The notes under the pieces are model-generated. The model had not been told where the DNA came from. It saw only the letters and a program-made list of their open reading frames with translations, and made no database searches. Positions 13,596-20,588 of a stretch of DNA of 21,407 bases are shown here, one piece after another (positions within the stretch are counted from its first letter, which is position 1; every line of letters begins with the position of its first letter). Source of the DNA: Litorisediminicola beolgyonensis (GTDB lineage: Bacteria; Pseudomonadota; Alphaproteobacteria; Rhodobacterales; Rhodobacteraceae); the NCBI RefSeq assembly GCF_042679605.1, contig NZ_JBHTMU010000053.1:1-21407 (forward strand). Direction: 5' to 3'. A program made the position numbers and the translations under genes.

Positions 13596-15878
13596 ATGAA
13601 CAAGGCGATTACCGACGGTCTGGTGCTGATGCCCACCCCGTTTGCGGCGGGCCTCGGGCAATGGTCGCGCGGCGACGGCGTGCCGGGATCGGACACCTAT
13701 CACAACATCGCCACCGCGGCCTTCGTGCCCGCGGACCAGGATTTCGGCGGCGCGCTGGAGATCCTCAAGACCGAGGCCACCCAGAAGCTGCGCTACAAGG
13801 GCGAGACGCCGCTGCTGCCCGGCTGCTACCTCCGCGTGACCGCGCGGGTGAAGGCCATCGCGGGCAGCCTGCCGTCGGTGCGGGTCGCGGGCTGGGCGGG
13901 CAAGGCCGGCGGCGGGCATGTCGGCGGTCTGACCGAGACCGGCCCGTCGGTGCAACTGACGAGCTACGGCGAGGTCGTCGAGATCTCGGCGATCATCGGC
14001 GCGGGCAATCGCGGCGGCGTGGACATGGTCTGGGGCACCGAGGCGATCTACGGCCATTTCGGCATCGACCTGACCGGGCCCACGGGCGGCGTCGTACGGG
14101 TCGACGATATCGAGATCGAGGATGTCACGGGCGTGTTCCTCCGCGACATCGTCAACGTGGTCGACGTGCGCGATTTCGGCGCGGTGGGCAATGGCTCGGC
14201 CGATGACAGCGCCGCCTTCGAGGCCGCCGACGCGGCGGCGAACGGGCGTACGGTGCTGGTGTCGAAGGGCACCTACCGGCTGGCCAACTCGGTGACGATG
14301 GACAGCCGCGTCGAGTTCGAGGGCACCGTCACCATGCCCCGCGGCGCGATCCTGTCCTTGCGCAAGAATTTCGGCCTGCCCGCCTATATCGACGCCTTCG
14401 GCGACGAGGAGGAGGCGCTCGCCAAGGCGATCCAGTCGCTTCTGAACAACGCCGATCACGAGAGCCTCGACATGGGCGGGCGACGGGTGACGCTGCGCGC
14501 GCCGATGGATGTGCAGGCGATGGTGCCGAACCGGTCGAGCTATGCGCAGCGCCGGGTGATCCGCAACGGCCAGATCCGGGCCGAGACGAATGTCGACTGG
14601 TCCCCGAGGGTCGTCACCAGCCGCGCGACCTACAGCGCCAGCAAGAACTTCAAGCTGACCAATGTCGTCAATGTCGCCAACGTGCCCGTCGGCGCGCTGG
14701 TCGAGGGCGCGGGCGTCGGGCGCGAGATCTATGTCCGCTCGGTCGACATCCCCAATGCCGAGATCGAGCTCAGCCAGCCCATCGGCGATGCCGAGGGCAC
14801 CCAGGTCTTCACCTTCACGCGGTTCAAGTTCCTCCTGGATTTCTCGGGCTTCAACCGGCTCGACGTGTTCCAGTTGAACGACCTGGAGTTCCAGTGCGGC
14901 GAACAGGCCTCGGGCATTCTCCTGGCACCGGTGGGCATCGGGATGCAGGTGCGCGACTGCGTCTTCAACCGCCCCGGCCACCGCGCCATCGCAAGCCATG
15001 GCAGCGGGTGCCAGGGCATGGTCGTGCAGGGCTGCCAGTTCATCAGCCACGAGGGCGGGACGCTGTCGCAAAACCGCGTCTCGGTGGCGATCACCGCGAA
15101 CGGGCAGGACATCAAGATCCAGGACAACCGCGCCTCGCAGTTCCGGCATTTCCTGGTGTTCTCGGGTGCGCAGGGGCTGATCTCGGGCAACCATTTCTAC
15201 CAGGGCGACCCGGCCTCGGCCGGGATCCGCACCGCCGGGATCGTGCTGGCGCTCAAGGCCTGCAACACCACCATCGCCGACAACTATATCGACAACGCCT
15301 TCATCGAATGGACCAACGAGCGCGAAGCGCAGGCGGAGTTCACAGACGGCTTCGGCTTTGCCGGCCTGTCGGTGACCGGCAACATCTTCCTCTGCAGCCA
15401 TGTCGCGCGCTGGTTCAGCTTCCTCGTGGTGAAGCCCTACGGCACCGGGCATTTCGTCAACGGCCTGAATGTCTCGGGCAACACGTTCCGGGCTGTCTCG
15501 GGCAATATCGCGCGGGTGGAGCGGGTCGATGACAGTTTCGCGCCGCTGGACCTGACGAAGATGAAGAAGATCGACTTCTCGAACAACACCTACCACGCGA
15601 TCGACAATGGCAGCTCGAACCCGCTGACGGTCAGCCATTCGCAGAACACCCATGCCGAGACCTGGGTGATCGGGACCGAGAGCCGTCTGCCCTTCGACGG
15701 GCACGCGCGAGAGGTCGATACGCTGGTGCATCGCGGGCGGCTCCGGAACGAGGCCAATGTCTCGGAATGGTACATGCCCTATACGCTCACCAACCAGGGC
15801 GGCGCGAAGAACCAGGTGCACGTAATCTATCCGCGGAAGGTGCGGGGCGATCTGAACATTCAGGTGCGGATGGACTGA
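13596..15878 (+). CDS. Right-handed beta-helix (pectate-lyase/GH28-like) protein resembling phage or GTA spike
   Basis: The 760-aa protein has no signal peptide. Residues 1-180 look like a beta-sandwich, carbohydrate-binding-type domain (YLRVTARVKAIAG, VVRVDDIEIEDV). At 190-210 comes DVRDFGAVGNGSADDSAAFE, the entry motif of the pectate_lyase_3 superfamily found in phage tailspikes and epimerases. From there to about 640 short beta repeats follow, with asparagine-ladder steps such as IQDNRASQF, ISGNHFYQG, IADNYIDNA, VTGNIFLCS and VSGNTFRAV. This is the pattern of a right-handed parallel beta-helix that binds polysaccharide. From memory it resembles the head-spike protein GhsB of the Rhodobacter capsulatus gene transfer agent; I could not check this. 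A purine-rich ribosome site (AAGGAAAGGG) precedes ATG 13596. It stands alone. Confidence 0.82.
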   Translation: MNKAITDGLVLMPTPFAAGLGQWSRGDGVPGSDTYHNIATAAFVPADQDFGGALEILKTEATQKLRYKGETPLLPGCYLRVTARVKAIAGSLPSVRVAGWAGKAGGGHVGGLTETGPSVQLTSYGEVVEISAIIGAGNRGGVDMVWGTEAIYGHFGIDLTGPTGGVVRVDDIEIEDVTGVFLRDIVNVVDVRDFGAVGNGSADDSAAFEAADAAANGRTVLVSKGTYRLANSVTMDSRVEFEGTVTMPRGAILSLRKNFGLPAYIDAFGDEEEALAKAIQSLLNNADHESLDMGGRRVTLRAPMDVQAMVPNRSSYAQRRVIRNGQIRAETNVDWSPRVVTSRATYSASKNFKLTNVVNVANVPVGALVEGAGVGREIYVRSVDIPNAEIELSQPIGDAEGTQVFTFTRFKFLLDFSGFNRLDVFQLNDLEFQCGEQASGILLAPVGIGMQVRDCVFNRPGHRAIASHGSGCQGMVVQGCQFISHEGGTLSQNRVSVAITANGQDIKIQDNRASQFRHFLVFSGAQGLISGNHFYQGDPASAGIRTAGIVLALKACNTTIADNYIDNAFIEWTNEREAQAEFTDGFGFAGLSVTGNIFLCSHVARWFSFLVVKPYGTGHFVNGLNVSGNTFRAVSGNIARVERVDDSFAPLDLTKMKKIDFSNNTYHAIDNGSSNPLTVSHSQNTHAETWVIGTESRLPFDGHAREVDTLVHRGRLRNEANVSEWYMPYTLTNQGGAKNQVHVIYPRKVRGDLNIQVRMD

Positions 15879-15884
15879 GCGCGC

Positions 15885-16367
15885 CTAGCCGGTGAGATCG
15901 GCGGCGGTCAGGGTGAAGGCCTTGCCGAAGCCGCCGTTCAGGAACGCGTCGCGCGGCTGGAAGGTCAGGATCGAGAAATCCCCGAAGCCGATATAGAGCT
16001 TCGCCTTGGGCTGGCGGGCGACGTAATGGGCGGCGAGCTCGGCATGGCCGGGCTCGCCGTGCCGGTGGAATTGCGCGCGCGCGTTGAGCGACAGGCGCGG
16101 ATGGGTGAGCGGATCGCCGCTCGGCCCGGGCTCGCCGATGAGCAGCGCGCACTCGGGCGCGGATGTGAGCGCGGCGGTGTGCTGGGAGAGATCCGAGACC
16201 AGCGCCATCGGCAGGCCGCCGGGGCCCGGCACCACGCCGATCCGGCTGATCGCGGGCAATCCGGTTGCGGGGTCGGTCACGGCGAGCGCGGCAAAGCGCG
16301 CCTCGGCAATGAGGCGACGGGCGATGGCAAGCGCCTCGGGATCGGCGGGGCGGACGGGATCGGTCAT
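15885..16367 (-). CDS. PNPOx-like FMN-binding split-barrel protein (HugZ-type)
   Basis: The 160-aa protein matches the pyridoxamine-5-phosphate-oxidase-like split barrel. It has an N-terminal helix ALAIARRLIAEARFAALAVTD, the strand pair GLPAISRIGVVPGPGG, LVSDLSQHTAALTSAPECALLIGEP, and PRLSLNARAQF as the typical FMN-barrel core. It ends in the FGDFSILTFQPRDAFLNGGFG segment common in the HugZ branch. Heme degradation is only one option for this family; no heme genes are nearby. The first 19 codons lie in a tandem duplication, and a second copy of this start is at 16600. No ribosome site precedes ATG 16367, which fits a start originally coupled to the upstream beta-barrel gene. Confidence 0.85.
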   Translation of the reverse strand: MTDPVRPADPEALAIARRLIAEARFAALAVTDPATGLPAISRIGVVPGPGGLPMALVSDLSQHTAALTSAPECALLIGEPGPSGDPLTHPRLSLNARAQFHRHGEPGHAELAAHYVARQPKAKLYIGFGDFSILTFQPRDAFLNGGFGKAFTLTAADLTG

Positions 16368-16388
16368 GGGCGCGAAAGTAGCGCGGTC

Positions 16389-16543
16389 TCAGAACTTGGC
16401 CCAGACCCCGGCCTTCAGCCCCATGCCGCGATCGCCCACAATACCGTAGGTGGCGCCGAACTCGGCGCTGATCCGGTCGGTCAGCGGGCGGACATAGGAG
16501 GGCGCGATCCTGAGGAAGGCCTCGTCGCGGCGGTGCTTGCCGC
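16389..16543 (-). pseudogene. Duplicated 3' fragment of the outer-membrane beta-barrel gene
   Basis: This is unit A's copy of the beta-barrel C-terminus, beginning at GKHRRDEAF and ending VWAKF plus stop. It has no start codon or ribosome site and is separated from its gene by the duplication joint. It is a non-functional remnant lying directly upstream of the PNPOx-like gene's start. Confidence 0.85.
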
Positions 16544-16600
16544 GAGGCGACGGGCGATGGCAAGCGCCTCGGGATCGGCGGGGCGGACGGGATCGGTCAT
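16481..16600 (-). pseudogene. Duplicated 5' fragment of the PNPOx-like gene (39-codon decoy ORF)
   Basis: Unit B carries the PNPOx-like start at ATG 16600, 21 bases after the beta-barrel stop. It encodes MTDPVRPADPEALAIARRL exactly to the joint. Reading then continues in a foreign frame (AASTAATRPS and on) to a TGA at 16483-16481. The product would be a 39-aa peptide with no domain. Ribosomes finishing the beta-barrel gene would meet this start before the real one. Confidence 0.75.
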
Positions 16601-16621
16601 GGGCGCGAAAGTAGCGCGGTC

Positions 16622-17293
16622 TCAGAACTTGGCCCAGACCCCGGCCTTCAGCCCCATGCCGCGATCGCCCACAATACCGTAGGTGGCGCCGAACTCGGCG
16701 CTGATCCGGTCGGTCAGCGGGCGGACATAGGAGGGCGCGATCCTGAGGAAGGCCTCGTCGCGGCGGTGCTTGCCGCTTTGCAGCTGCACCAGCAGCTTGC
16801 GGTCTTCGGCGAGGTTCAGCCCGAAGGTCACGTCGAGCTTGGTGTCGAGCGCCGCGCCGCCCAGGGGCACCTCGGCCAGCGCGTCGGCGGCGAGCCAGCC
16901 GCGCGACCAGCCCATCCCGAGGCTGACCCCGGGGCGCAGGACCCAGAGACCGTCGATCTTGCCGAAGCCCAGCTCGGCGGCGAGCTTGGGCCCTTGCTCG
17001 CGCGGGAAGATCGGGTGGCGGAGGAAGATCACCGTCTTGTCGCGCCCCGAGACCGAACGGCCGATATCGCCGCCCAGCGTCCAGCGTTCGGTCAGCCCGT
17101 ATTCGAGATAGGCCATGTCGTAGCGCGAGACCGGCGCGGTCGAGACCCGGTGCTCGAGCCGTTTCGGCCAGATGAGCTGCACCGCGGCGCTGGCGAACCA
17201 GTGGCCTTTCTCCTGCGGCCACGCGCCTGCGCGCGCCGGGGCGGGCACGGTCAGGAGAAGGCAGAATAGGACAGCAGCGCGGATCACACCCAT
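16622..17293 (-). CDS. Outer-membrane beta-barrel-like protein
   Basis: The 223-aa protein has a signal peptide (residues 1-22, ending PAPARA before Gly23). The mature chain consists of alternating amphipathic strands: SRYDMAYLEYGLTERWTLGG, LWVLRPGVSLGMGW, TKLDVTFGLNLAEDRKLLVQLQS, and the last strand MGLKAGVWAKF ending in the C-terminal Phe needed for BAM-dependent outer-membrane insertion. No defined family is recognised; a small channel or assembly-type porin is possible. ATG 17293 has AGGAGG about 10 bases upstream; the GTG two codons later is an alternative. A CtrA-type box oriented toward this gene lies 41-55 bases upstream, beside a GATAGC -10-like element. Its last 155 bases are duplicated downstream. 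Confidence 0.78.
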   Translation of the reverse strand: MGVIRAAVLFCLLLTVPAPARAGAWPQEKGHWFASAAVQLIWPKRLEHRVSTAPVSRYDMAYLEYGLTERWTLGGDIGRSVSGRDKTVIFLRHPIFPREQGPKLAAELGFGKIDGLWVLRPGVSLGMGWSRGWLAADALAEVPLGGAALDTKLDVTFGLNLAEDRKLLVQLQSGKHRRDEAFLRIAPSYVRPLTDRISAEFGATYGIVGDRGMGLKAGVWAKF

Positions 17294-17333
17294 GGACAGG
17301 CAGACCTCCTGCCCGATGCTTGCGCTATCGTGG

Positions 17334-17348
17334 TTAAGGTCCGGTTAA
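17334..17348 (-). promoter_or_regulatory. CtrA-binding box (TTAA-N7-TTAA)
   Basis: TTAA at 17334-17337 and 17345-17348 are separated by exactly 7 bases, inside an 11-base direct repeat of GGTTAAG. Read on the minus strand it is TTAACCGGACCTTAACCAC, matching the extended alphaproteobacterial CtrA consensus TTAA-N7-TTAAC. A -10-like GATAGC (17330-17325) follows at a fitting distance, so the box is oriented to the beta-barrel gene; it is also 79 bases upstream of parA. No other perfect TTAA-N7-TTAA was seen in the window. Confidence 0.65.
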
Positions 17349-17426
17349 GTTCTTGGTTTGCCCTGTGGTCAAGGGCTTGCCGCACGTGCAAACTGCAGCG
17401 AATCGTCGTGGTCAGGAGGGCCGGTC

Positions 17427-18065
17427 ATGGGCGTCATCATCACCGTCGCACAGCAGAAGGGCGGATCGGGCAAGACAACGCTCGCGGCCAACCTCGCCGT
17501 CGGCTTTTTGCGCCGTGGCTGCCGGGTGGCGCTGGTGGACACCGACCCGCAGGGCAGCCTCGGGCGCTGGTTCATGACGCGGCTCGAAACCGACGAGACG
17601 CTCTGCGCCGATCTCGATTTCGCGACCTCCTCGGCCTGGGGGATCACCTACGAGACCCGCAAGCTCTCGGAGCGCTGCGACGTGGTGATCATCGACACCC
17701 CGCCCAAGGCCGACAGCGACCTGCGGCCCGCGCTCCGCGTCGCCGACCTGGTGGTGGTGCCGGTCTCGATGAGCCAGGTCGATCTCTGGGCGACCGAGGG
17801 CGTTCTGGATCTGGCCAAGCGCGAGGAGCGCGACACGATCGTGGTTCTGAACCGCTCGCGGCCCAACACGCGGCTCGCGGGCGAGGTCTCGGCCTCGGCC
17901 GAAAAGCTCGACGCGGCGCTCGCGGAGACGCAATTCGCCAACCGCGTGGTCTATGCCGAGACGCTGGGGCAGGGCTACGGCGCGGCGGAGGGCAAGAAGA
18001 CCCCGGCGCGGGACGAGGTCGACAGCCTCGCGGCAGAGGTGGCGAAGCGGCTGGGGCTCGGGTAG
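17427..18065 (+). CDS. ParA/MinD-family ATPase (orphan)
   Basis: The 212-aa protein has the deviant Walker A of the ParA/MinD class, QQKGGSGKTTLAANLA (signature Lys11, Lys16). The A' motif is VALVDTDPQGSLGRWF (Asp38, Asp40), and Walker B is DVVIIDTPPK (Asp90). Residues 101-130 give the switch region LVVVPVSMSQVDLWAT. It lacks the N-terminal DNA-binding domain of plasmid partition ParAs and has no parB or parS-like repeats beside it. A role in positioning some cellular cargo is therefore likelier than plasmid partition; the cargo is unknown. ATG 17427 is 7 bases after CAGGAGGG. The next gene follows after 26 bases. A CtrA box lies upstream. Confidence 0.9.
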   Translation: MGVIITVAQQKGGSGKTTLAANLAVGFLRRGCRVALVDTDPQGSLGRWFMTRLETDETLCADLDFATSSAWGITYETRKLSERCDVVIIDTPPKADSDLRPALRVADLVVVPVSMSQVDLWATEGVLDLAKREERDTIVVLNRSRPNTRLAGEVSASAEKLDAALAETQFANRVVYAETLGQGYGAAEGKKTPARDEVDSLAAEVAKRLGLG

Positions 18066-18091
18066 GAACGGGCTATCTGTCCGGAGTGCCC

Positions 18092-18940
18092 ATGTCTCAT
18101 ACCGATCTCGACGCGCTGGCCGCGCTGATCCGCGCCGATGCCGATACCCGTGGACAGCCGATCTCGAAGCTCGGGTATTTCTGCGCGCCGTTCCGGCCGC
18201 CCGAGGGGCCGTTCTCGGACCGGGTGATCAAGGTCTATCGCGGCCTGCCCGATGGCGACGCGCTCGACCGGCTGGCACGCTGCCATGACGATTACGGCGC
18301 CGCACTCCGCGAGGCCGGTGTGCCGCTGCCCGAGACCGTGTTTCACCTGCTCGAGATCGACGGCACCCGGGTCCCGGTCATCGTGCAGGAGGCGCTGCCG
18401 GTCGAGAGCCTCATGCGGCCCCTGATGCAGACCGGCAGCCGCGACGAGACGCTCGCGATGATGCAGGCGGCGGGCGAGGTGATCGCGACCTTCTGGAACG
18501 CCGCCGACCGGTTCGACACGCGGATCGGGTTTCACCCCTCGATCCGCAACTTCGCCATCGTCGACGGCCGGTCGGTGTTCTTCGACACCTTTCCGCCGCT
18601 GATCCATTACTCGCGCGACGAGATGGGGCGGCTGCTGCTTCTCTTCTCGGAAAGCCCGATCATGCGCTGGGTCGGGCCGCTGATGCGGACCCGTGTGACC
18701 GGCATCCAGGATGAATGGTACTCCGCGCCCGAGACGCTGGTGGGGCTCGTCGGCTCGGCCTGCAGGCTCCGGCCCGAACATGCCGAGGCCTATCTCGACT
18801 GGGCCCGTGCCTTCGTCAAAAGCGACATGCCGCGCTGGCAGGACGAGGCGCTCGCGGGCCTGCAGGCACCGCCGAAACTGCCGGGCTACTGGACCGGCTT
18901 CCGCAAGCTCCTGGGGCTGCAGGGCGAGCCCAATGTCTGA
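18092..18940 (+). CDS. Uncharacterised 282-aa protein with kinase-like features
   Basis: I do not recognise a named family with confidence. The protein is soluble, without signal or membrane helices. Some positions recall the protein-kinase/APH fold: RVIKVYRG (Lys47) like the beta3 lysine, PVIVQEAL (Glu100) like the hinge, GFHPSIRNF (His148, Asn153) like a shortened catalytic loop, and VFFDTFPP (Asp165) like a DFG motif. The canonical catalytic Asp after the His is absent (Ser150), so catalysis by a classical kinase mechanism is doubtful. ATG 18092 is 26 bases after parA, with CCGGAG upstream. Its stop lies inside the zapE start region (8-base overlap), so parA, this gene and zapE are likely one transcript. 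Confidence 0.75.
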   Translation: MSHTDLDALAALIRADADTRGQPISKLGYFCAPFRPPEGPFSDRVIKVYRGLPDGDALDRLARCHDDYGAALREAGVPLPETVFHLLEIDGTRVPVIVQEALPVESLMRPLMQTGSRDETLAMMQAAGEVIATFWNAADRFDTRIGFHPSIRNFAIVDGRSVFFDTFPPLIHYSRDEMGRLLLLFSESPIMRWVGPLMRTRVTGIQDEWYSAPETLVGLVGSACRLRPEHAEAYLDWARAFVKSDMPRWQDEALAGLQAPPKLPGYWTGFRKLLGLQGEPNV

Positions 18941-19991
18941 GCGGCTGAGCGATCTCTACGCGGCCCGTGTCGCCGAAGGACAGATCGAGGCCGACGCCGC
19001 GCAGGAGGACGCGCTGCCCGAGTTCGACCGCATCCTCGAAGCGCTGGAGCAGCCGCGCAAGGGCGGGCTCTTCCGCAAGGCGCCGCCGCCACCCAGGGGG
19101 CTCTATCTCTGGGGCGGGGTCGGGCGCGGCAAGTCGATGCTCATGGACCTCTTCGTCGAGCTCTGCGAGGCGCGCGCCCGGCGGGTGCATTTCCACGCCT
19201 TCATGCAGGAGGTGCAGGAGGGCGTTCACGCCGAGCGCAAGAAGGGCACCGAGGACCCGATCAAGCCGGTGGCCAAGGGTATCTCCGACAGCGTGCGGGT
19301 CCTGGCCTTCGACGAGATGCAGATCACCGACATCGCCGATGCGATGATCGTGGGGCGGCTCTTCGAGAAGCTCTTCGACGCGGGCTGCGTGGTGGTGACG
19401 ACCTCGAACCGGGTGCCGGACGATCTCTACAAGGACGGGCTGAACCGCCAGCTCTTCCTGCCCTTCATCGCGCTCCTGAAGGAGCGGATGGTGGTGCACG
19501 AGCTGGCCTCCGAGCGGGATTACCGGCAGGACCGGCTGGCGGGCGCCGAGAGCTATTTCTCGCCCGCCAATGCCGAGGCGCGGAGCGAGATCGAGGCGGT
19601 CTGGGACCGGCTCTCGGGCGGCCGAGAGGAGACGCTGACCCTGACGGTGCAGGGCCGCAGCCTCGAACTTGCGCGGTTCTCGAACGGGGTGGCGCGGGCC
19701 AGCTTCTACGAGCTTTGCGGCAAGGCGCTCGGACCCGCGGATTACCTCAAACTCGCCGAGACGGTGCGGGTGCTGATCCTCGAGAACGTGCCGCAGCTCG
19801 GGCGGTCGAACTTCAACGAGGCGAAGCGCTTCGTGACGCTGATCGATGCGCTTTACGAGGCGAAGACCCGGCTGATCGTCTCGGCCGCGGCGGAGCCGGA
19901 ATATCTTTATGTCGAGGGCTCGGGCGCGTTCGAGTTCGAGCGCACGGCGAGCCGGTTGCGCGAGATGCAGTCCGAGGGCTGGGGCGCCTAG
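18933..19991 (+). CDS. zapE: Cell division protein ZapE (AFG1-like ATPase)
   Basis: The 352-aa AFG1/ZapE P-loop ATPase has Walker A GGVGRGKS (61-68), Walker B VLAFDEMQITD (Asp127, Glu128) and the sensor/arginine region VVTTSNRVP (Arg160). Further family signatures are RVHFHAFMQEVQ, the NRQLFLPFI segment and ENVPQL..SNFNEAKRFVTLID near the C-terminus. In bacteria ZapE associates with the FtsZ ring late in division; mitochondrial AFG1 is a quality-control ATPase. ATG 18933 lies within the upstream gene's last codons, typical of coupling. The stop TAG is part of a CTAG that also supplies the stop of the convergent cupin gene. Confidence 0.95.
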   Translation: MSERLSDLYAARVAEGQIEADAAQEDALPEFDRILEALEQPRKGGLFRKAPPPPRGLYLWGGVGRGKSMLMDLFVELCEARARRVHFHAFMQEVQEGVHAERKKGTEDPIKPVAKGISDSVRVLAFDEMQITDIADAMIVGRLFEKLFDAGCVVVTTSNRVPDDLYKDGLNRQLFLPFIALLKERMVVHELASERDYRQDRLAGAESYFSPANAEARSEIEAVWDRLSGGREETLTLTVQGRSLELARFSNGVARASFYELCGKALGPADYLKLAETVRVLILENVPQLGRSNFNEAKRFVTLIDALYEAKTRLIVSAAAEPEYLYVEGSGAFEFERTASRLREMQSEGWGA

Positions 19992-20479
19992 CGCCAGCGG
20001 GCGAGAAGGGCTTCGTCTTCGCCCAAGGGGTCGGTCTCGGGCAGCGGCACCGCACGGATGGTGTCGCGGATGTCGTCCCCGCCGTCATCGCCGCGCAGGG
20101 TCGTCACATCGGCCTGGCCCGGCGGATAGGCGCCCACCACCTGGAAATCCTCGCTCGACACCTGCCGCTTTTTGCCGGTCCCGGCGGGGAGAAGCAGGAG
20201 ATCCCCGGCCCGGACCAGCACCGTCTCGCCCTCCGGTCCGCCCAGATGCAGCGTCGCGTGGCCGGAGACGACGCCGAGCGCCTCATGCGCGTCGGGGTGG
20301 AAATGGTGGTAGTCGAAGACCGTCCAGACCCAGGTGCCGCTCCAGCGATTGGCATGGAAGCGCGCCTGGATGTCGCCCGACGAGGCATACTCGAACGCAT
20401 CCGCGACCACCAGGGCCGGAAGCTCGGGATGGTTCGGGATGCCGCCCGAGGGGGCGAAGCGGTGCTCGGTGATCTTCAT
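19988..20479 (-). CDS. Cupin-domain protein, YjlB-like
   Basis: The 163-aa single-domain cupin has metal-ligand motif 1 DYHHFHPDAHEALGVVSGHA (several His and Glu) and motif 2 VRAGDLLLLPAGTGKKRQ. The usual second-motif His is replaced here by Lys. The segments FHANRWSGTWVW and FQVVGAYPPGQADV match the YjlB branch. Catalytic activity is unknown. ATG 20479 is chosen because AGGA lies 7 bases upstream; ATG 20485, two codons earlier, would place that site almost on the start codon. The stop CTA (minus-strand TAG) shares the CTAG with zapE. The terminator at 20561-20588 separates it from everything upstream. Confidence 0.88.
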   Translation of the reverse strand: MKITEHRFAPSGGIPNHPELPALVVADAFEYASSGDIQARFHANRWSGTWVWTVFDYHHFHPDAHEALGVVSGHATLHLGGPEGETVLVRAGDLLLLPAGTGKKRQVSSEDFQVVGAYPPGQADVTTLRGDDGGDDIRDTIRAVPLPETDPLGEDEALLARWR

Positions 20480-20560
20480 CGTCATGTCCTGAGGGTCTCT
20501 TCGGGAACGACCATCCGGCGCGCGCGGTTCCGCGCGGCGATGCAAGGCGTTGATCGGGAA

Positions 20561-20588
20561 TAAGAAAAGGGGTCCCGAAGGACCCCTC
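20561..20588 (-). terminator. Strong Rho-independent terminator
   Basis: On the minus strand AGGGGTCC pairs with GGACCCCT around a TTCG tetraloop, and TTTTCTTATT follows. The stem is 8 bp and the loop is an exceptionally stable UUCG. There is no T tract on the plus strand, so it works leftward only. The nearest upstream gene on that strand is folC, 426 bases away, so it may end a separate RNA. Confidence 0.88.

Larger units (their letters stand above)
16311..16776. repeat. Perfect 233-bp tandem duplication (two units)
   Basis: Unit A (16311-16543) and unit B (16544-16776) are identical at every base by eye and abut exactly. Each holds the last 155 bases of the beta-barrel gene, the 21-base spacer and the first 57 bases (19 codons) of the PNPOx-like gene. 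The flanking bases differ at once on both sides, so there is no microhomology at the joint. Absence of any divergence implies a very recent event or an assembly error. Confidence 0.97.

Noticed and set aside
13530..15821. 763-codon antisense frame opposite the beta-helix gene
   Set aside because: A shadow of the high-GC plus-strand gene; rich in His/Arg/Asp without any domain, whereas the plus strand shows ordered beta-helix repeats.
16026..16776. Insertion-sequence or integron-type repeat at the duplication
   Set aside because: Units are direct and adjacent, hold parts of two resident genes, and lack terminal inverted repeats, target-site duplication or transposase.
16389..17222. 277-codon minus-strand frame that ends with the beta-barrel C-terminus
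   Set aside because: It joins an out-of-frame shadow of the beta-barrel gene to the duplicated tail through the duplication joint; an artefact of the repeat.
17427..18065. Plasmid partition locus
   Set aside because: The ParA-like protein is the short orphan type, with no parB and no iterated parS-like sites nearby.
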